Positions 46,035-55,091 of a DNA stretch of 64,000 nucleotides are shown one piece after another; position 1 is the first letter of the stretch; each line of letters begins with the position of its first letter. Below the pieces are notes generated by a model. That model did no database searches, was not told where the DNA came from, and saw only the letters and a list, made by a program, of their open reading frames with translations. The translations under genes and the position numbers were made by a program. Source of the stretch: an uncultured Collinsella sp. (GTDB lineage Bacteria; Actinomycetota; Coriobacteriia; Coriobacteriales; Coriobacteriaceae); contig CAAEDE010000069.1 of the NCBI GenBank assembly GCA_900754525.1, positions 1-64,000 on the forward strand, in the 5' to 3' direction.

Positions 46035-46588
46035 TGGCTGAGTTCCCGAGCGTTACCGTCGATCTTTCCGAGCAGCTCGAGTTTCCTGGAGATTCGTATC
46101 CGCTGACCGGTAAGGTCGATGTCGCCACCTACACGGTGGGCGAGAAGGAGTACCAGCTTCAGGACGGCATCGACTACGACGTTGTCTTTACCAATGCCGG
46201 TACCGGTGTCTTGCTCACGGGCATGGTCCGCGCGCACGCCACCGGCGAGTGCGACCGTTGCCTGGAGCCTGCCTCGTTTGATATCGCCGGCGAAATCGAG
46301 GAGTTCTACCTCTTTGAGGAGCCCGAGGATCCCGAGGCCTACGAGGACGGCTACGAGCTCCTGGGTGAGGACCGTCTAGTCGATCTGGGTGAGCCCATCA
46401 ATGACGCGGTCGTTATGGACACGCCGTTTGTAGTGCTCTGCAAGCCCGATTGCCGTGGTCTGTGCCCCACATGCGGTTGCAATCTCAACGTCGAGCAATG
46501 CGATTGCGCCGCCCAGGCAGAGGCGGAATGGGCCGCTGCCACGGAAAATCCATTTGCAGCATTGAAGAATCTCAAGCTCGATGAGTAA
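46034..46588 (+). CDS. yceD: YceD/DUF177 family protein
   Basis: The 184-aa protein has the family pattern CDRCLEPA (~75) and CKPDCRGLCPTCGCNLN (~137-153), which looks like a metal site. In bacteria and chloroplasts YceD proteins are linked to 23S rRNA accumulation. The start overlaps the preceding stop (TAATG), and rpmF follows, as usual. Confidence 0.9.
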   Translation: MAEFPSVTVDLSEQLEFPGDSYPLTGKVDVATYTVGEKEYQLQDGIDYDVVFTNAGTGVLLTGMVRAHATGECDRCLEPASFDIAGEIEEFYLFEEPEDPEAYEDGYELLGEDRLVDLGEPINDAVVMDTPFVVLCKPDCRGLCPTCGCNLNVEQCDCAAQAEAEWAAATENPFAALKNLKLDE

Positions 46589-46652
46589 AACTGTGGTAGT
46601 ATCGCTACTTGCGCGTAATCGCCACACTGGATAGTTCATAAGGAAGGTCACT

Positions 46653-46832
46653 ATGCCCGTACCTAAACAAAAGCAGGGTCGTATCCGCACTCACACCCGT
46701 CGTTCCGCCAACATGAAGATCTCGGCTGCGGCTCAGTCCACGTGCCCCCGTTGCGGCGCTGTCAAGCTTCCGCACCACGTGTGCCCCAGCTGCGGTTTCT
46801 ACAAGGACCGCGAGGTTATCGTTACCGAGTAA
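46653..46832 (+). CDS. rpmF: 50S ribosomal protein L32, zinc form
   Basis: A short 59-aa gene with AAGGAAGG upstream of ATG 46653. The protein starts MPVPKQKQGRIRTHTRRS and has the four zinc ligands in CPRCG and CPSCG. It lies between yceD and plsX, the classic rpmF position. Confidence 0.96.
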   Translation: MPVPKQKQGRIRTHTRRSANMKISAAAQSTCPRCGAVKLPHHVCPSCGFYKDREVIVTE

Positions 46833-46872
46833 CGGTATACTCTGGATGCGATGCCGTTCCAAATGGAACCAC

Positions 46873-46903
46873 AATGGCCGGCTCAATGAGTCGGCCATTT
46901 TTG
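46873..46903 (+). terminator. terminator-like hairpin between rpmF and plsX
   Basis: AATGGCCG (46873-46880) pairs with CGGCCATT (46892-46899), with further inner pairing, followed by TTT. It stands 17 nt before plsX and may set the ratio of ribosomal to lipid-gene transcripts. Confidence 0.75.
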
Positions 46904-46919
46904 TATAAGGAGCATGTAT

Positions 46920-47939
46920 ATGAGTAACGTTCGCGTTTGTGTAGACGCTGTGGGTGGAGACGAGAAACCTCAGGTCGTTCTCGATGGTATCGAGGCTGCA
47001 CTTGCCGCCGATCCCGATATCGAGGTCTTGGCAGCTGGCCCCGCCGAAATCGTCAATCCCTTTGCTGCTTCCCACGCACGTGTTGAGGCCCTTGAGGCAC
47101 CCGACGTTATCGCCATGGATGACGATCCCATTCGCGCCGTGATGACCAAACGCAAGTCTTCGATCGTGCTGTCGTGCCGCGCCATCAAGAAGGGAAATGC
47201 GGACGCGTTTTTCTCCGCCGGCTCCACCGGCGCCATGACCGCCGCTGCGACCGCCTACGTCACGCCGTTTAGATATATGGCCGAAGGTAAGAAGCAGCCG
47301 GTGCGTCCCTGTCTGACCAATGCGCTGCCCAATCGCGCCGGCGGTCTGACGGTGCTGTGCGATATGGGCGCCAACCCCGATGTCGAGGTCGATGACATGG
47401 TGCGTTTTGCTCAGATGGGTAGCGCCTATGCTCGCGTCGTCCTGGGCATCGAGCATCCCCGCGTGGGCCTGCTTGCTAACGGCACCGAGGACGAGAAGGG
47501 CTCCAACTTTACCAAGGCCTGCTTCCCAGCCATGAAAGCCGCCGTTCCCGGCTTTGTTGGTAACTGCGAGGGAACGGACATCACCTCCGGTAACTTCGAT
47601 GTCGTCGTTGCCGATGGCATGTCGGGCAATATTGCGCTCAAGGCCACTGAGGGCGCTGCCAAGTTTTTGCTGCAGGAGCTCAAGGGCGTCTTTATGTCTT
47701 CGCTTGGCACCAAGATCGCCGCGCTGCTCATTAAAAAGCAGATGCGCGAGATAAAGGCCAAGCTTTCGGGCGACGCCAAGGGCGGCGCGATTCTTTTGGG
47801 CCTGCGCGGCGTGGTCCTGATCGGCCATGGCGCCACCTCGGTCGAGGCTGTTAAAAACGGTACGCTCGCGGCGGCCGAAGCCGTGCGCGCCGGGCTGGTC
47901 GAGAACGTCGCCAACTCCATGGACGGCATCGTTTTATAA
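46920..47939 (+). CDS. plsX: phosphate acyltransferase PlsX
   Basis: The 339-aa enzyme makes acyl-phosphate from acyl-ACP for phospholipid synthesis. The N-terminal VCVDAVGGDEKP and the GSTGAM and LLANGTEDEKGS motifs fit the family. ATG 46920 is preferred over 46914, as AAGGAG is correctly spaced only for the former. It leads into acpP, its substrate carrier. Confidence 0.93.
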   Translation: MSNVRVCVDAVGGDEKPQVVLDGIEAALAADPDIEVLAAGPAEIVNPFAASHARVEALEAPDVIAMDDDPIRAVMTKRKSSIVLSCRAIKKGNADAFFSAGSTGAMTAAATAYVTPFRYMAEGKKQPVRPCLTNALPNRAGGLTVLCDMGANPDVEVDDMVRFAQMGSAYARVVLGIEHPRVGLLANGTEDEKGSNFTKACFPAMKAAVPGFVGNCEGTDITSGNFDVVVADGMSGNIALKATEGAAKFLLQELKGVFMSSLGTKIAALLIKKQMREIKAKLSGDAKGGAILLGLRGVVLIGHGATSVEAVKNGTLAAAEAVRAGLVENVANSMDGIVL

Positions 47940-47995
47940 CAGCGGCGTTATGCGTCTCGGGGCGTGCGTCGTGGGGTAGAATCAGAACCGTGTCT

Positions 47996-48017
47996 TGGTA
48001 CCGCCCGGGCGGTACCA
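47996..48017. promoter_or_regulatory. 22-bp perfect palindrome upstream of acpP
   Basis: The 22 bases are an exact palindrome with the core GGTACCGCCCGGGCGGTACC. The sequence TTCTTTT follows, so it may be a terminator. Its symmetry and place 36 nt before acpP also suit a repressor operator for fatty-acid genes. Confidence 0.6.
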
Positions 48018-48053
48018 TTCTTTTGGTATTCATGCACTATGAGAGGAAGCGCT

Positions 48054-48296
48054 ATGGATCGCTCCGAAATCTTCGACAAGATCGCCGAGGTCGCTGCTGA
48101 CGTTCTGGGCGTCGATGTTGCCGAAATTAGCGATGAGACCACCTTTGACGACCTCGATGCCAACTCGCTCGAGCGCCTGCAGCTGGTTACGGCTATCGAG
48201 GACGAGTTCAACCTCGAGATCGATGACGAGACCCTGCTCTCGCTCAACTCTGTCGCCGACGCCGTCGACGCTATCGAAAACGCCAGGGAGGCCTAG
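48054..48296 (+). CDS. acpP: acyl carrier protein
   Basis: The 80-aa acidic four-helix protein carries acyl chains on phosphopantetheine at Ser38. The usual Asp-Ser-Leu is Asn-Ser-Leu here (DANSLERLQ). ATG 48054 follows GAGAGGAAG. It lies between plsX and rnc, as in many bacteria. Confidence 0.93.
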   Translation: MDRSEIFDKIAEVAADVLGVDVAEISDETTFDDLDANSLERLQLVTAIEDEFNLEIDDETLLSLNSVADAVDAIENAREA

Positions 48297-48299
48297 GTC

Positions 48300-49025
48300 T
48301 TGGCTTTGTCTGAACGACTTACGCGCGCCCAGGAAATTCTGGGCCACGAGTTCAATAATAAGGTGCTGCTGCGCGCGGCCCTTACGCATCCCTCGGCAGT
48401 CGAGGGCCAGCCGGTTTCTGCCAGCTATGAGCGCCTTGAGTTCTTGGGCGATTCCATTTTGGGCGCTGTAGTCGCACGCTCCCTGTTTGAGTCCTATCCG
48501 GAGTTTGACGAGGGCAAGCTCACGCGCCTGAAGGTGTCGCTTGTCTCGGGCGCTACGCTGTCCGAGGTTTCTCACGAGCTGGGCATCGACGACATCATCA
48601 TCTTTGGTGCCTCCGAGACCGGTACCGGTGCGCGCGGCCTGCATTCGGCGCTCGAGAACGTCTACGAGTCGCTCGTGGGCGCACTGTACCTGGATGCCGG
48701 CTGGGATGCCGCAGCGGAGTTTATCCATCGTACGCTTAAGCCGCATTTGGCTTCCGAGCGTGCCGAGCATCCTGCGAACCCCAAGTCGTTTTTGCAGGAG
48801 TGCGTGCAAGCCGACGGTCACGAACCCCCGGCTTACAAGCTTGTTGGCTCCGAGGGCCCTGCGCATGCGCCCACCTTTACCGCCGTGGTTTTGATCGATG
48901 GTATTCGCCAGGGTCGCGGCTCCGGCTCTTCAAAGAAGGAAGCCGAGGGAGCCGCCGCGCTCGAAGCGCTCGACCGCATGGGTTACACCACCAACGGCGT
49001 GATTCTGAACAAGAAGCCTGTTTAA
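48300..49025 (+). CDS. rnc: ribonuclease III
   Basis: The 241-aa double-strand RNase processes rRNA precursors. The signature ERLEFLGDSILG (~42-53) and the second acidic site ENVYESLVGALYLD (~118) are intact. The C-terminal double-stranded RNA-binding domain spans ~165-235. TTG start 3 nt after acpP. Confidence 0.95.
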   Translation: MALSERLTRAQEILGHEFNNKVLLRAALTHPSAVEGQPVSASYERLEFLGDSILGAVVARSLFESYPEFDEGKLTRLKVSLVSGATLSEVSHELGIDDIIIFGASETGTGARGLHSALENVYESLVGALYLDAGWDAAAEFIHRTLKPHLASERAEHPANPKSFLQECVQADGHEPPAYKLVGSEGPAHAPTFTAVVLIDGIRQGRGSGSSKKEAEGAAALEALDRMGYTTNGVILNKKPV

Positions 49026-49035
49026 GCGAGGAACC

Positions 49036-52000
49036 GTGTATCTCAAGTCCCTCACGCTCAAAGGGTTCAAGTCGTTTGCCGACCGCGCCCATATGTCATT
49101 TGAGCCGGGCCTGACCGTCATCGTCGGTCCTAACGGCTCCGGAAAATCGAACATCTCCGACTCCATCCTGTGGGTCCTGGGCGAGCAGAGCGCCAAGCAG
49201 CTGCGCGGTCAGGCCATGGAGGACGTCATCTTCTCGGGCTCGTCGGCTCGCAAACCGGTGGGTGTTGCCGAGGTCACGCTGGTGCTCGATAACTCGGACC
49301 ATATGCTGCTCGTCGATTTTGACGAGGTCGCCATCACCCGTCGCATGTATCGCTCGGGCGAGAGCGAGTACCTCATCAACTCGAGTCCGTGCCGCCTGAT
49401 GGACATTCAGGACATCCTGCACGATTCGGGCCTGGGCAAGGATACGCATTCCATCATCAGCCAGGGCAAGCTCGACGCTATTTTGCAGAGCCGCCCCGAG
49501 GAGCGCCGCGCCCTTATCGAGGAGGCTGCCGGCATCTCCAAGCACAAGCGCCGCAAGGAGCGTGCGCTCAAAAAGATTAAGTCGATGGACGAGCACCTGA
49601 CGCGTGCCCGCGACATCAATAAGGAAATCGCCCGTCAGCTGCGACCACTGGAGCGTCAGGTCGATCGCGCGCGCAAGTACAAAGAGCTGTCCTCGCGCGC
49701 GAACGAGCTTACGCAGATGCTAGCCGTCGACGAGCTGCGTTCGCTGCAGTCGCAGTGGAATGACCTGGAGAGCCGCTCCAAGGAGGGCGCTGCCGAGCTT
49801 GAGCTTGCGCAGTACCGCTTGGGCGAAAAGGAGCGCGAGCTCGAGAAGCTCCAGGTTATGCTCGAGGAAAAGGGCCTGTTTGTGGGCGATCTGGGCGAGC
49901 AGCGCCGCCATATGCAAGACGTGGTCGGCCGCATTAACTCCGACATGCGCCTGCTCGAGGAAAAGGGCCACAACATGGTGTCGCGCCTGTCTGACATGCG
50001 CGGGCAGATTTCGAGCTCCGAGCATCAGCGACGTCGCGTGGTCGAGGAGCTCGAGGACGCGCGCGCGCAGCTTGAGGAAGTGACCGGTGCGCACCTGCTG
50101 GCCCAGGAGGACGTTGACGCCGCTGGTCCTGCCGCCGTTGAGCTCCACGAGCGGCGTGTGGCGCTCGACAATCAGATTTCGCAGCTTACGCGAGAGCAAC
50201 GCGACGTACAGCGCGTGGCCGATAACGCCGCGCTCGAGCTCGCCAAGGTGAAGGATTCCTTGAGCAATGCCGAGGTCGAGGACAACATGTATGCCTCGCG
50301 CCTGGAGCAGATTGACGAGCAGCTCGAGGAGGTCATGGCCTCGCTCGAGAGCCGTCGCGACCGCGCCGAGGAGCTTGAGGGTGCTCTTGAGGAAGCGCGC
50401 CAGGCTCAGGTCGATGCGCGTGAGGTCGCTGAGACGGCACGCGCGGCCCTGAAGGACCTGCGTGCTCGCGAGACCGAGGCGCGCAACAAGCTGTCCGAGG
50501 TGCGCTCGGAGCTTGCCAGCCAAAAGAAACTCGATGCCCGCATGGCCGACAGCTCGCCGCTGGTGAGCCGTCTGGTGGGTGCGCTGGGCGATGATGTCTC
50601 GGGTCGTCTGGGCGACGTGCTCGAGGCCCCGCGCGAGCTTGAGGGCCTGGTTGAGCAATTGCTCGCCGGCGATATCGATGCACTGCTGTTCGACGATATG
50701 TCCGCGCTTGAGCGTGCCGGTCGTGCCGCTCTGGACCAGAAGAAGGCCTCGGGCGAGGCGCTGCTGGTGGCGCGCGGCGTGAGCGGCTCTACCGCCGCTG
50801 AGGGCGCTGCCGGTACCCGTCTGGTTGATCGTCTGTCCGTGCGCGCAGGCTACGGTCCCGTCGTCGAGGCGTTGCTCGGCGGATATTATGTAGTGGACGA
50901 TCTTGCTGCCGCGCTGTCGGCGCCGGTCGTTGACGGCGTGACTTACGTGACCCCCGATGGCGCCCGCGTCGCCTGCGGCGGCCTGGTGCGCGTGGGCCTC
51001 GATGCCGGCGAGGCGTCGGGTGCCTTGGAGCGCAAGCGCCGTATCCGCGAGCTGGAGGGGCTTGAGCCTGATTTGGCCGCTGTGTTTGAACATGTGTCAG
51101 GCCAGGTCGTTGAGGCCAATGCGGCCGTTGAGGAAGCGCGTGCCGCTGAGGGCGATGCCGCCGGCGAGATCGCCCGTCTTGAGGGCGAGCGCCGCTCGCT
51201 GCTTTCCGAGATCGGCCGTCTGGAGCAAAGCGCCAACAATGCCGAGGTCGAGCGCGTGCGCATCTCCAAGCGCCGCGAGCAGGCCTCCGAAGCCGTTCGC
51301 GCTGCGCGCCCGCGCGTTGACGAGCTCACCCGTTCGCGTGACGAGGCCCGCGCGCAGGCAAGCGATCTGGGTTTGCAGATTGCCGAGGCCAACGACGAAC
51401 TCGACCGCGTTCGCCGTGACGATTCCGAGGCTGCCGGCAAGCTCGCCGACGCCAAGGTTCGCCTAGCCCAGACGAGTGAACGCCTGCGTTCGTTGAAGGG
51501 TCGCGTGCCCGACCTGGAGCATCGTCTTGAGGGCATCGACCGTCGTATCCGCGGAACACGCCAGGCTTCGCGCTCGCTCGAGCTGCTGCGCCTGCGCGTC
51601 GACCCTATGCACGAACGCTATTCTGCCCTGTTGGAACGCGCGTCGGATTGGGCAGCGCGCCTGCGTGACCAGGCCTCTCTGGAGGAGGCGGACTCCGCTT
51701 CGCTCAAGAAGACCATCGAGGATGCCAAGGCAGAGGTTGCCCGCGCTAAGGAGCGAGTCGATACCGCCTCCGCCACGCAAAACGAGTTCAAGGTCGCGCG
51801 TGGCAAGCTCGAGGTGCAGGTCGAGGCTGCCATCAAGGCCATTACCGCCGATGGCACGACGGTGCTCGAGGAAGCGCTCATGCTTCCGGCGCCCACGGAC
51901 CGCGATGCCGCCGAGCGCGAACTCAACCAGCTTGTGCGCCAGATCAACAACCTTGGTCCCGTTAACCAAGTTGCCATGGAGGAGTACGAGCAGCTCAAGC

Positions 52001-52572
52001 GCCGCGCCGACTACATCGAGGAGCAGCTGGCCGATCTGGAAAGCGCGCGCAAGGCGCTCACCAAGATCACGGTGGCCATTGATCGCAAGATGCGGAAGGC
52101 CTTCCTGGTGACGTTTGAGAAGGTCGACGCGAACTTCCGCGAGATCTTCGCTATGCTCTTCCCGGGCGGTCAGGCTCATCTGGAGATGACCGATCCCGAG
52201 CATCCTGCCGAGACGGGTATCGAGGTCGTGGCGCAGCCGCGCGGCAAGCGCATCACCAAGATGATGCTCATGTCGGGCGGCGAGAAGAGTCTGACGGCGC
52301 TCGCCCTGCTCTTTGCCGTGTATCGCACGCGCACGGTGCCGTTCTATGTGCTGGACGAGGTCGAGGCGGCGCTCGATGACGCCAACCTGTCCAAGCTCAT
52401 CGGCGCGCTCGATGTGTTGCGTTCCGATACGCAGCTCTTGGTTATCTCGCATCAGCGCCGTACTATGGAGGACGCTGACGTCCTCTATGGCGTCTCGATG
52501 CAAGCCGACGGCGTCAGTCGCGTCGTCTCGCAAAAACTCGATCGCGAAACCGGAAAGGTCGTGAATGCATAA
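49036..52572 (+). CDS. smc: chromosome segregation SMC ATPase
   Basis: The 1178-aa condensin ATPase has Walker A GPNGSGKSN (31-39), coiled coils at ~170-480 and ~660-1000, a hinge (~505-650), the ABC signature MSGGEKS (~1080) and Walker B VLDEVEAALDD (~1110). GTG start. It follows rnc and overlaps ftsY, as in many Gram-positives. ScpA and ScpB are not in the window. Confidence 0.97.
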   Translation: MYLKSLTLKGFKSFADRAHMSFEPGLTVIVGPNGSGKSNISDSILWVLGEQSAKQLRGQAMEDVIFSGSSARKPVGVAEVTLVLDNSDHMLLVDFDEVAITRRMYRSGESEYLINSSPCRLMDIQDILHDSGLGKDTHSIISQGKLDAILQSRPEERRALIEEAAGISKHKRRKERALKKIKSMDEHLTRARDINKEIARQLRPLERQVDRARKYKELSSRANELTQMLAVDELRSLQSQWNDLESRSKEGAAELELAQYRLGEKERELEKLQVMLEEKGLFVGDLGEQRRHMQDVVGRINSDMRLLEEKGHNMVSRLSDMRGQISSSEHQRRRVVEELEDARAQLEEVTGAHLLAQEDVDAAGPAAVELHERRVALDNQISQLTREQRDVQRVADNAALELAKVKDSLSNAEVEDNMYASRLEQIDEQLEEVMASLESRRDRAEELEGALEEARQAQVDAREVAETARAALKDLRARETEARNKLSEVRSELASQKKLDARMADSSPLVSRLVGALGDDVSGRLGDVLEAPRELEGLVEQLLAGDIDALLFDDMSALERAGRAALDQKKASGEALLVARGVSGSTAAEGAAGTRLVDRLSVRAGYGPVVEALLGGYYVVDDLAAALSAPVVDGVTYVTPDGARVACGGLVRVGLDAGEASGALERKRRIRELEGLEPDLAAVFEHVSGQVVEANAAVEEARAAEGDAAGEIARLEGERRSLLSEIGRLEQSANNAEVERVRISKRREQASEAVRAARPRVDELTRSRDEARAQASDLGLQIAEANDELDRVRRDDSEAAGKLADAKVRLAQTSERLRSLKGRVPDLEHRLEGIDRRIRGTRQASRSLELLRLRVDPMHERYSALLERASDWAARLRDQASLEEADSASLKKTIEDAKAEVARAKERVDTASATQNEFKVARGKLEVQVEAAIKAITADGTTVLEEALMLPAPTDRDAAERELNQLVRQINNLGPVNQVAMEEYEQLKRRADYIEEQLADLESARKALTKITVAIDRKMRKAFLVTFEKVDANFREIFAMLFPGGQAHLEMTDPEHPAETGIEVVAQPRGKRITKMMLMSGGEKSLTALALLFAVYRTRTVPFYVLDEVEAALDDANLSKLIGALDVLRSDTQLLVISHQRRTMEDADVLYGVSMQADGVSRVVSQKLDRETGKVVNA

Positions 52573-53489
52573 TGGGATTCTTCGATGCTCTCTCGCGCGG
52601 ACTTGAGCGCAGCCGCGAGGCCCTCAACGAGGTCTTTTACTTTGGCGGCGAGGTCGACGAGGATTTTTGGGAGGACCTGGAGGACACCCTCGTCATGGGT
52701 GACATGGGCGCCGAGGTCGCTATCAAGGTCTCCGATGATCTGCGCGATGCCGCGGCCAAGAAGAACCTCAAGACCGCCCCGCAGCTCCGTCGTGCCCTGG
52801 CCGAGCAGCTCGAACAGCACTTTGTGCCCATCGAGCGCGATCCGTTCGCCGATACGCCGAGCTGCGTGCTGTTTGTGGGCATCAACGGCGCCGGCAAGAC
52901 CACGACGGTCGGTAAGATCGCGAGCGCCATGGCCGCCCGCGGCAAGAACGTCGTGATCGGCTCTGCCGATACGTTCCGCGCCGCCGCCATCGAACAGCTC
53001 GATGTGTGGGGCCAGCGCGCTGGCGTCCCCGTCATCAAGCGCGACCGCGGCTCCGACCCGGCAAGTGTTTGCTACGACGTGCTCGACGAGGCCGACAAGC
53101 GCGGCAGCGACCTGGTGCTTATCGACACTGCCGGTCGTCTGCACACGAGTCCCGAGCTCATGCGCGAGCTTGCCAAGGTGGTTAACGTGACGCGTAAGCG
53201 CGCCGCCAATATGGCCGCCGGCCCCATGCCCGTCTCAGTCGTGCTCGTGATCGATGCCGCCACCGGCCAGAACGGTCTGAACCAGGCGCTCGAGTTTAAC
53301 GAGGCACTGGGCCTGGACGGTATTATCATGACTAAGCTCGACGGCACGGCTAAGGGCGGTATCGCCATGGCCGTGGCCGAGAAACTCAAGCTCCCGATCC
53401 TGCGCGTGGGCGTGGGCGAGCAGGTCGATGACCTGCAGGAGTTCAATGCCAAAGATTTCTGCCGCGCCCTGGTGGGCGAGTCCAATTAA
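52572..53489 (+). CDS. ftsY: SRP receptor FtsY
   Basis: The 305-aa GTPase receives ribosome-SRP complexes at the membrane. It has an NG domain with GINGAGKTTT (103-112), the DTAGRL motif, and TKLDGTAKGG. The acidic A domain is nearly absent, so it is a short form. TAATG overlap with smc. Confidence 0.95.
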   Translation: MGFFDALSRGLERSREALNEVFYFGGEVDEDFWEDLEDTLVMGDMGAEVAIKVSDDLRDAAAKKNLKTAPQLRRALAEQLEQHFVPIERDPFADTPSCVLFVGINGAGKTTTVGKIASAMAARGKNVVIGSADTFRAAAIEQLDVWGQRAGVPVIKRDRGSDPASVCYDVLDEADKRGSDLVLIDTAGRLHTSPELMRELAKVVNVTRKRAANMAAGPMPVSVVLVIDAATGQNGLNQALEFNEALGLDGIIMTKLDGTAKGGIAMAVAEKLKLPILRVGVGEQVDDLQEFNAKDFCRALVGESN

Positions 53490-53499
53490 GGAGTGACTA

Positions 53500-54975
53500 G
53501 TGTTTGATTCCCTGAGCGATCGCCTCAACGACACATTTGACCGTCTGCGCGGCAAGGGCAAGCTGACCGAGGCCGATATCACCTCGGCCATGCGCGACAT
53601 TCGCATGGCGCTGCTCGAGGCCGACGTTAACTTTAAGGTCGTCAAGGAGTTCGTCGCCAAGACCAAGGAGCGCTGCATGACCGCCGAGGTCATGGAGTCG
53701 CTGTCGCCGGCGCAAAACGTCGTTAAGATCGTGCTTGACGAGCTCACCGAGATGCTCGGTTCCACCGAGAGCAAGCTCGTCTTTAGCAACCGCATCCCCA
53801 ACGTCATCATGCTTGTGGGCCTGCAGGGCTCCGGTAAGACTACGGCAGCTGTAAAGCTGGCCTACCTGCTCAAGAAGCAGGGTCGCTCGCCGCTGCTCGC
53901 CGCGTGCGACGTCTACCGCCCCGCCGCTGCCGACCAGCTGGCCACGCTCGGCGGCGAGATCGGCGTGCCGGTCTTCCGCGGTGACGGCGAGCACCCGGTC
54001 GACATTGCCAAGGGCGCCATCCAGGAGGCCGTCGACCACCTGCGTGACGTGGTCATCGTCGATACCGCCGGTCGTCTGCAGATCGACGAGCAGATGATGC
54101 AGGAGGCCGTGGACATCAAGAAGGCCGTCAAACCCGATCAGGTGCTGATGGTCGTCGATGCCATGACCGGCCAGGATATCGTCAACGTCGTCTCGACGTT
54201 TGCCGAGCGCACCGACTTCGACGGCGTGATCATCTCCAAGCTCGACGGTGACGCCCGTGGCGGCGGCGCGCTTTCGGTGCGCCAAGTGACCGGCAAGCCC
54301 ATCAAGTTCGTGAGTATGGGCGAGAAACCCGATTCGCTGGAGCCGTTTTACCCGGACCGCATGGCCAAGCGCATTCTGGGTATGGGCGACGTTGTCGGCA
54401 TTATCGAGAAGGCCCAGGAGGCCGCCGATGCCGAGCAGCTCGAGGCCGCCGAGCGCATGCTGCGCGAGGGCTTTACCATGAACGACATGCTCGACCAGAT
54501 GAAGGCCGTCAAGAAGATGGGCGGCATGAAGGGCATTCTGGGCATGCTCCCCGGTGGCCAGCGTGCGCTTAACCAGATGGGTGGCAACCTGGACGAGGGC
54601 ATCTTCGACAAGAACGAGGCCATCATCATGTCGATGACCAAGGAGGAGCGCCTTCGCCCCTCCATCATCAACGGCCAGCGCCGTGCCCGCATTGCCAAGG
54701 GCGCCGGCGTGACCCCCACCGAGGTCAATAGCCTTATGAAGCAGTGGGGCGAGATGAATAAGATGATGGGCCGCATGCGCACGATGGCCAATCAGGCGCA
54801 GGCCGGCGGCAAGAAGGGCAAGAAGGGTAAGAAGGGCAAAAAGATGCGCATGCCCAATATTCCCGGTCTGGATGCCATGGGGCTGGGCGGCATGGGCGGC
54901 CTGGGAACGGGCGGCCCCAAGTCCGATATGGACCTGCTGCGCCAGATGGAAGCGCAGATGCGTAATAAGAAGTAA
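53500..54975 (+). CDS. ffh: signal recognition particle protein Ffh
   Basis: The 491-aa SRP GTPase has an N domain, a G domain with GLQGSGKTTAA (107-117), DTAGRLQ and SKLDGDARGGG, and a Met-rich M domain (~330-450) for signal peptides and SRP RNA. A Lys/Gly run and a Gly/Met-rich tail end the protein. GTG start, 10 nt after ftsY. No SRP RNA gene was found. Confidence 0.96.
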   Translation: MFDSLSDRLNDTFDRLRGKGKLTEADITSAMRDIRMALLEADVNFKVVKEFVAKTKERCMTAEVMESLSPAQNVVKIVLDELTEMLGSTESKLVFSNRIPNVIMLVGLQGSGKTTAAVKLAYLLKKQGRSPLLAACDVYRPAAADQLATLGGEIGVPVFRGDGEHPVDIAKGAIQEAVDHLRDVVIVDTAGRLQIDEQMMQEAVDIKKAVKPDQVLMVVDAMTGQDIVNVVSTFAERTDFDGVIISKLDGDARGGGALSVRQVTGKPIKFVSMGEKPDSLEPFYPDRMAKRILGMGDVVGIIEKAQEAADAEQLEAAERMLREGFTMNDMLDQMKAVKKMGGMKGILGMLPGGQRALNQMGGNLDEGIFDKNEAIIMSMTKEERLRPSIINGQRRARIAKGAGVTPTEVNSLMKQWGEMNKMMGRMRTMANQAQAGGKKGKKGKKGKKMRMPNIPGLDAMGLGGMGGLGTGGPKSDMDLLRQMEAQMRNKK

Positions 54976-54995
54976 CGACTAGTTGAGTCGTGTAT

Positions 54996-55035
54996 GGCGA
55001 AGGCCGCCTGGATGGTATTCCAGGCGGCCTTCGCC
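54996..55035. terminator. terminator between ffh and the convergent gene
   Basis: A 17-bp perfect stem (54996-55012 with 55019-55035) is followed by GTTTGTT. It probably serves both strands. Confidence 0.85.
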
Positions 55036-55091
55036 GTTTGTTCGCTGGTTGTCGCACGCGTGGAAGCGCGTTCTCGACGAGGCGCTTGCCG

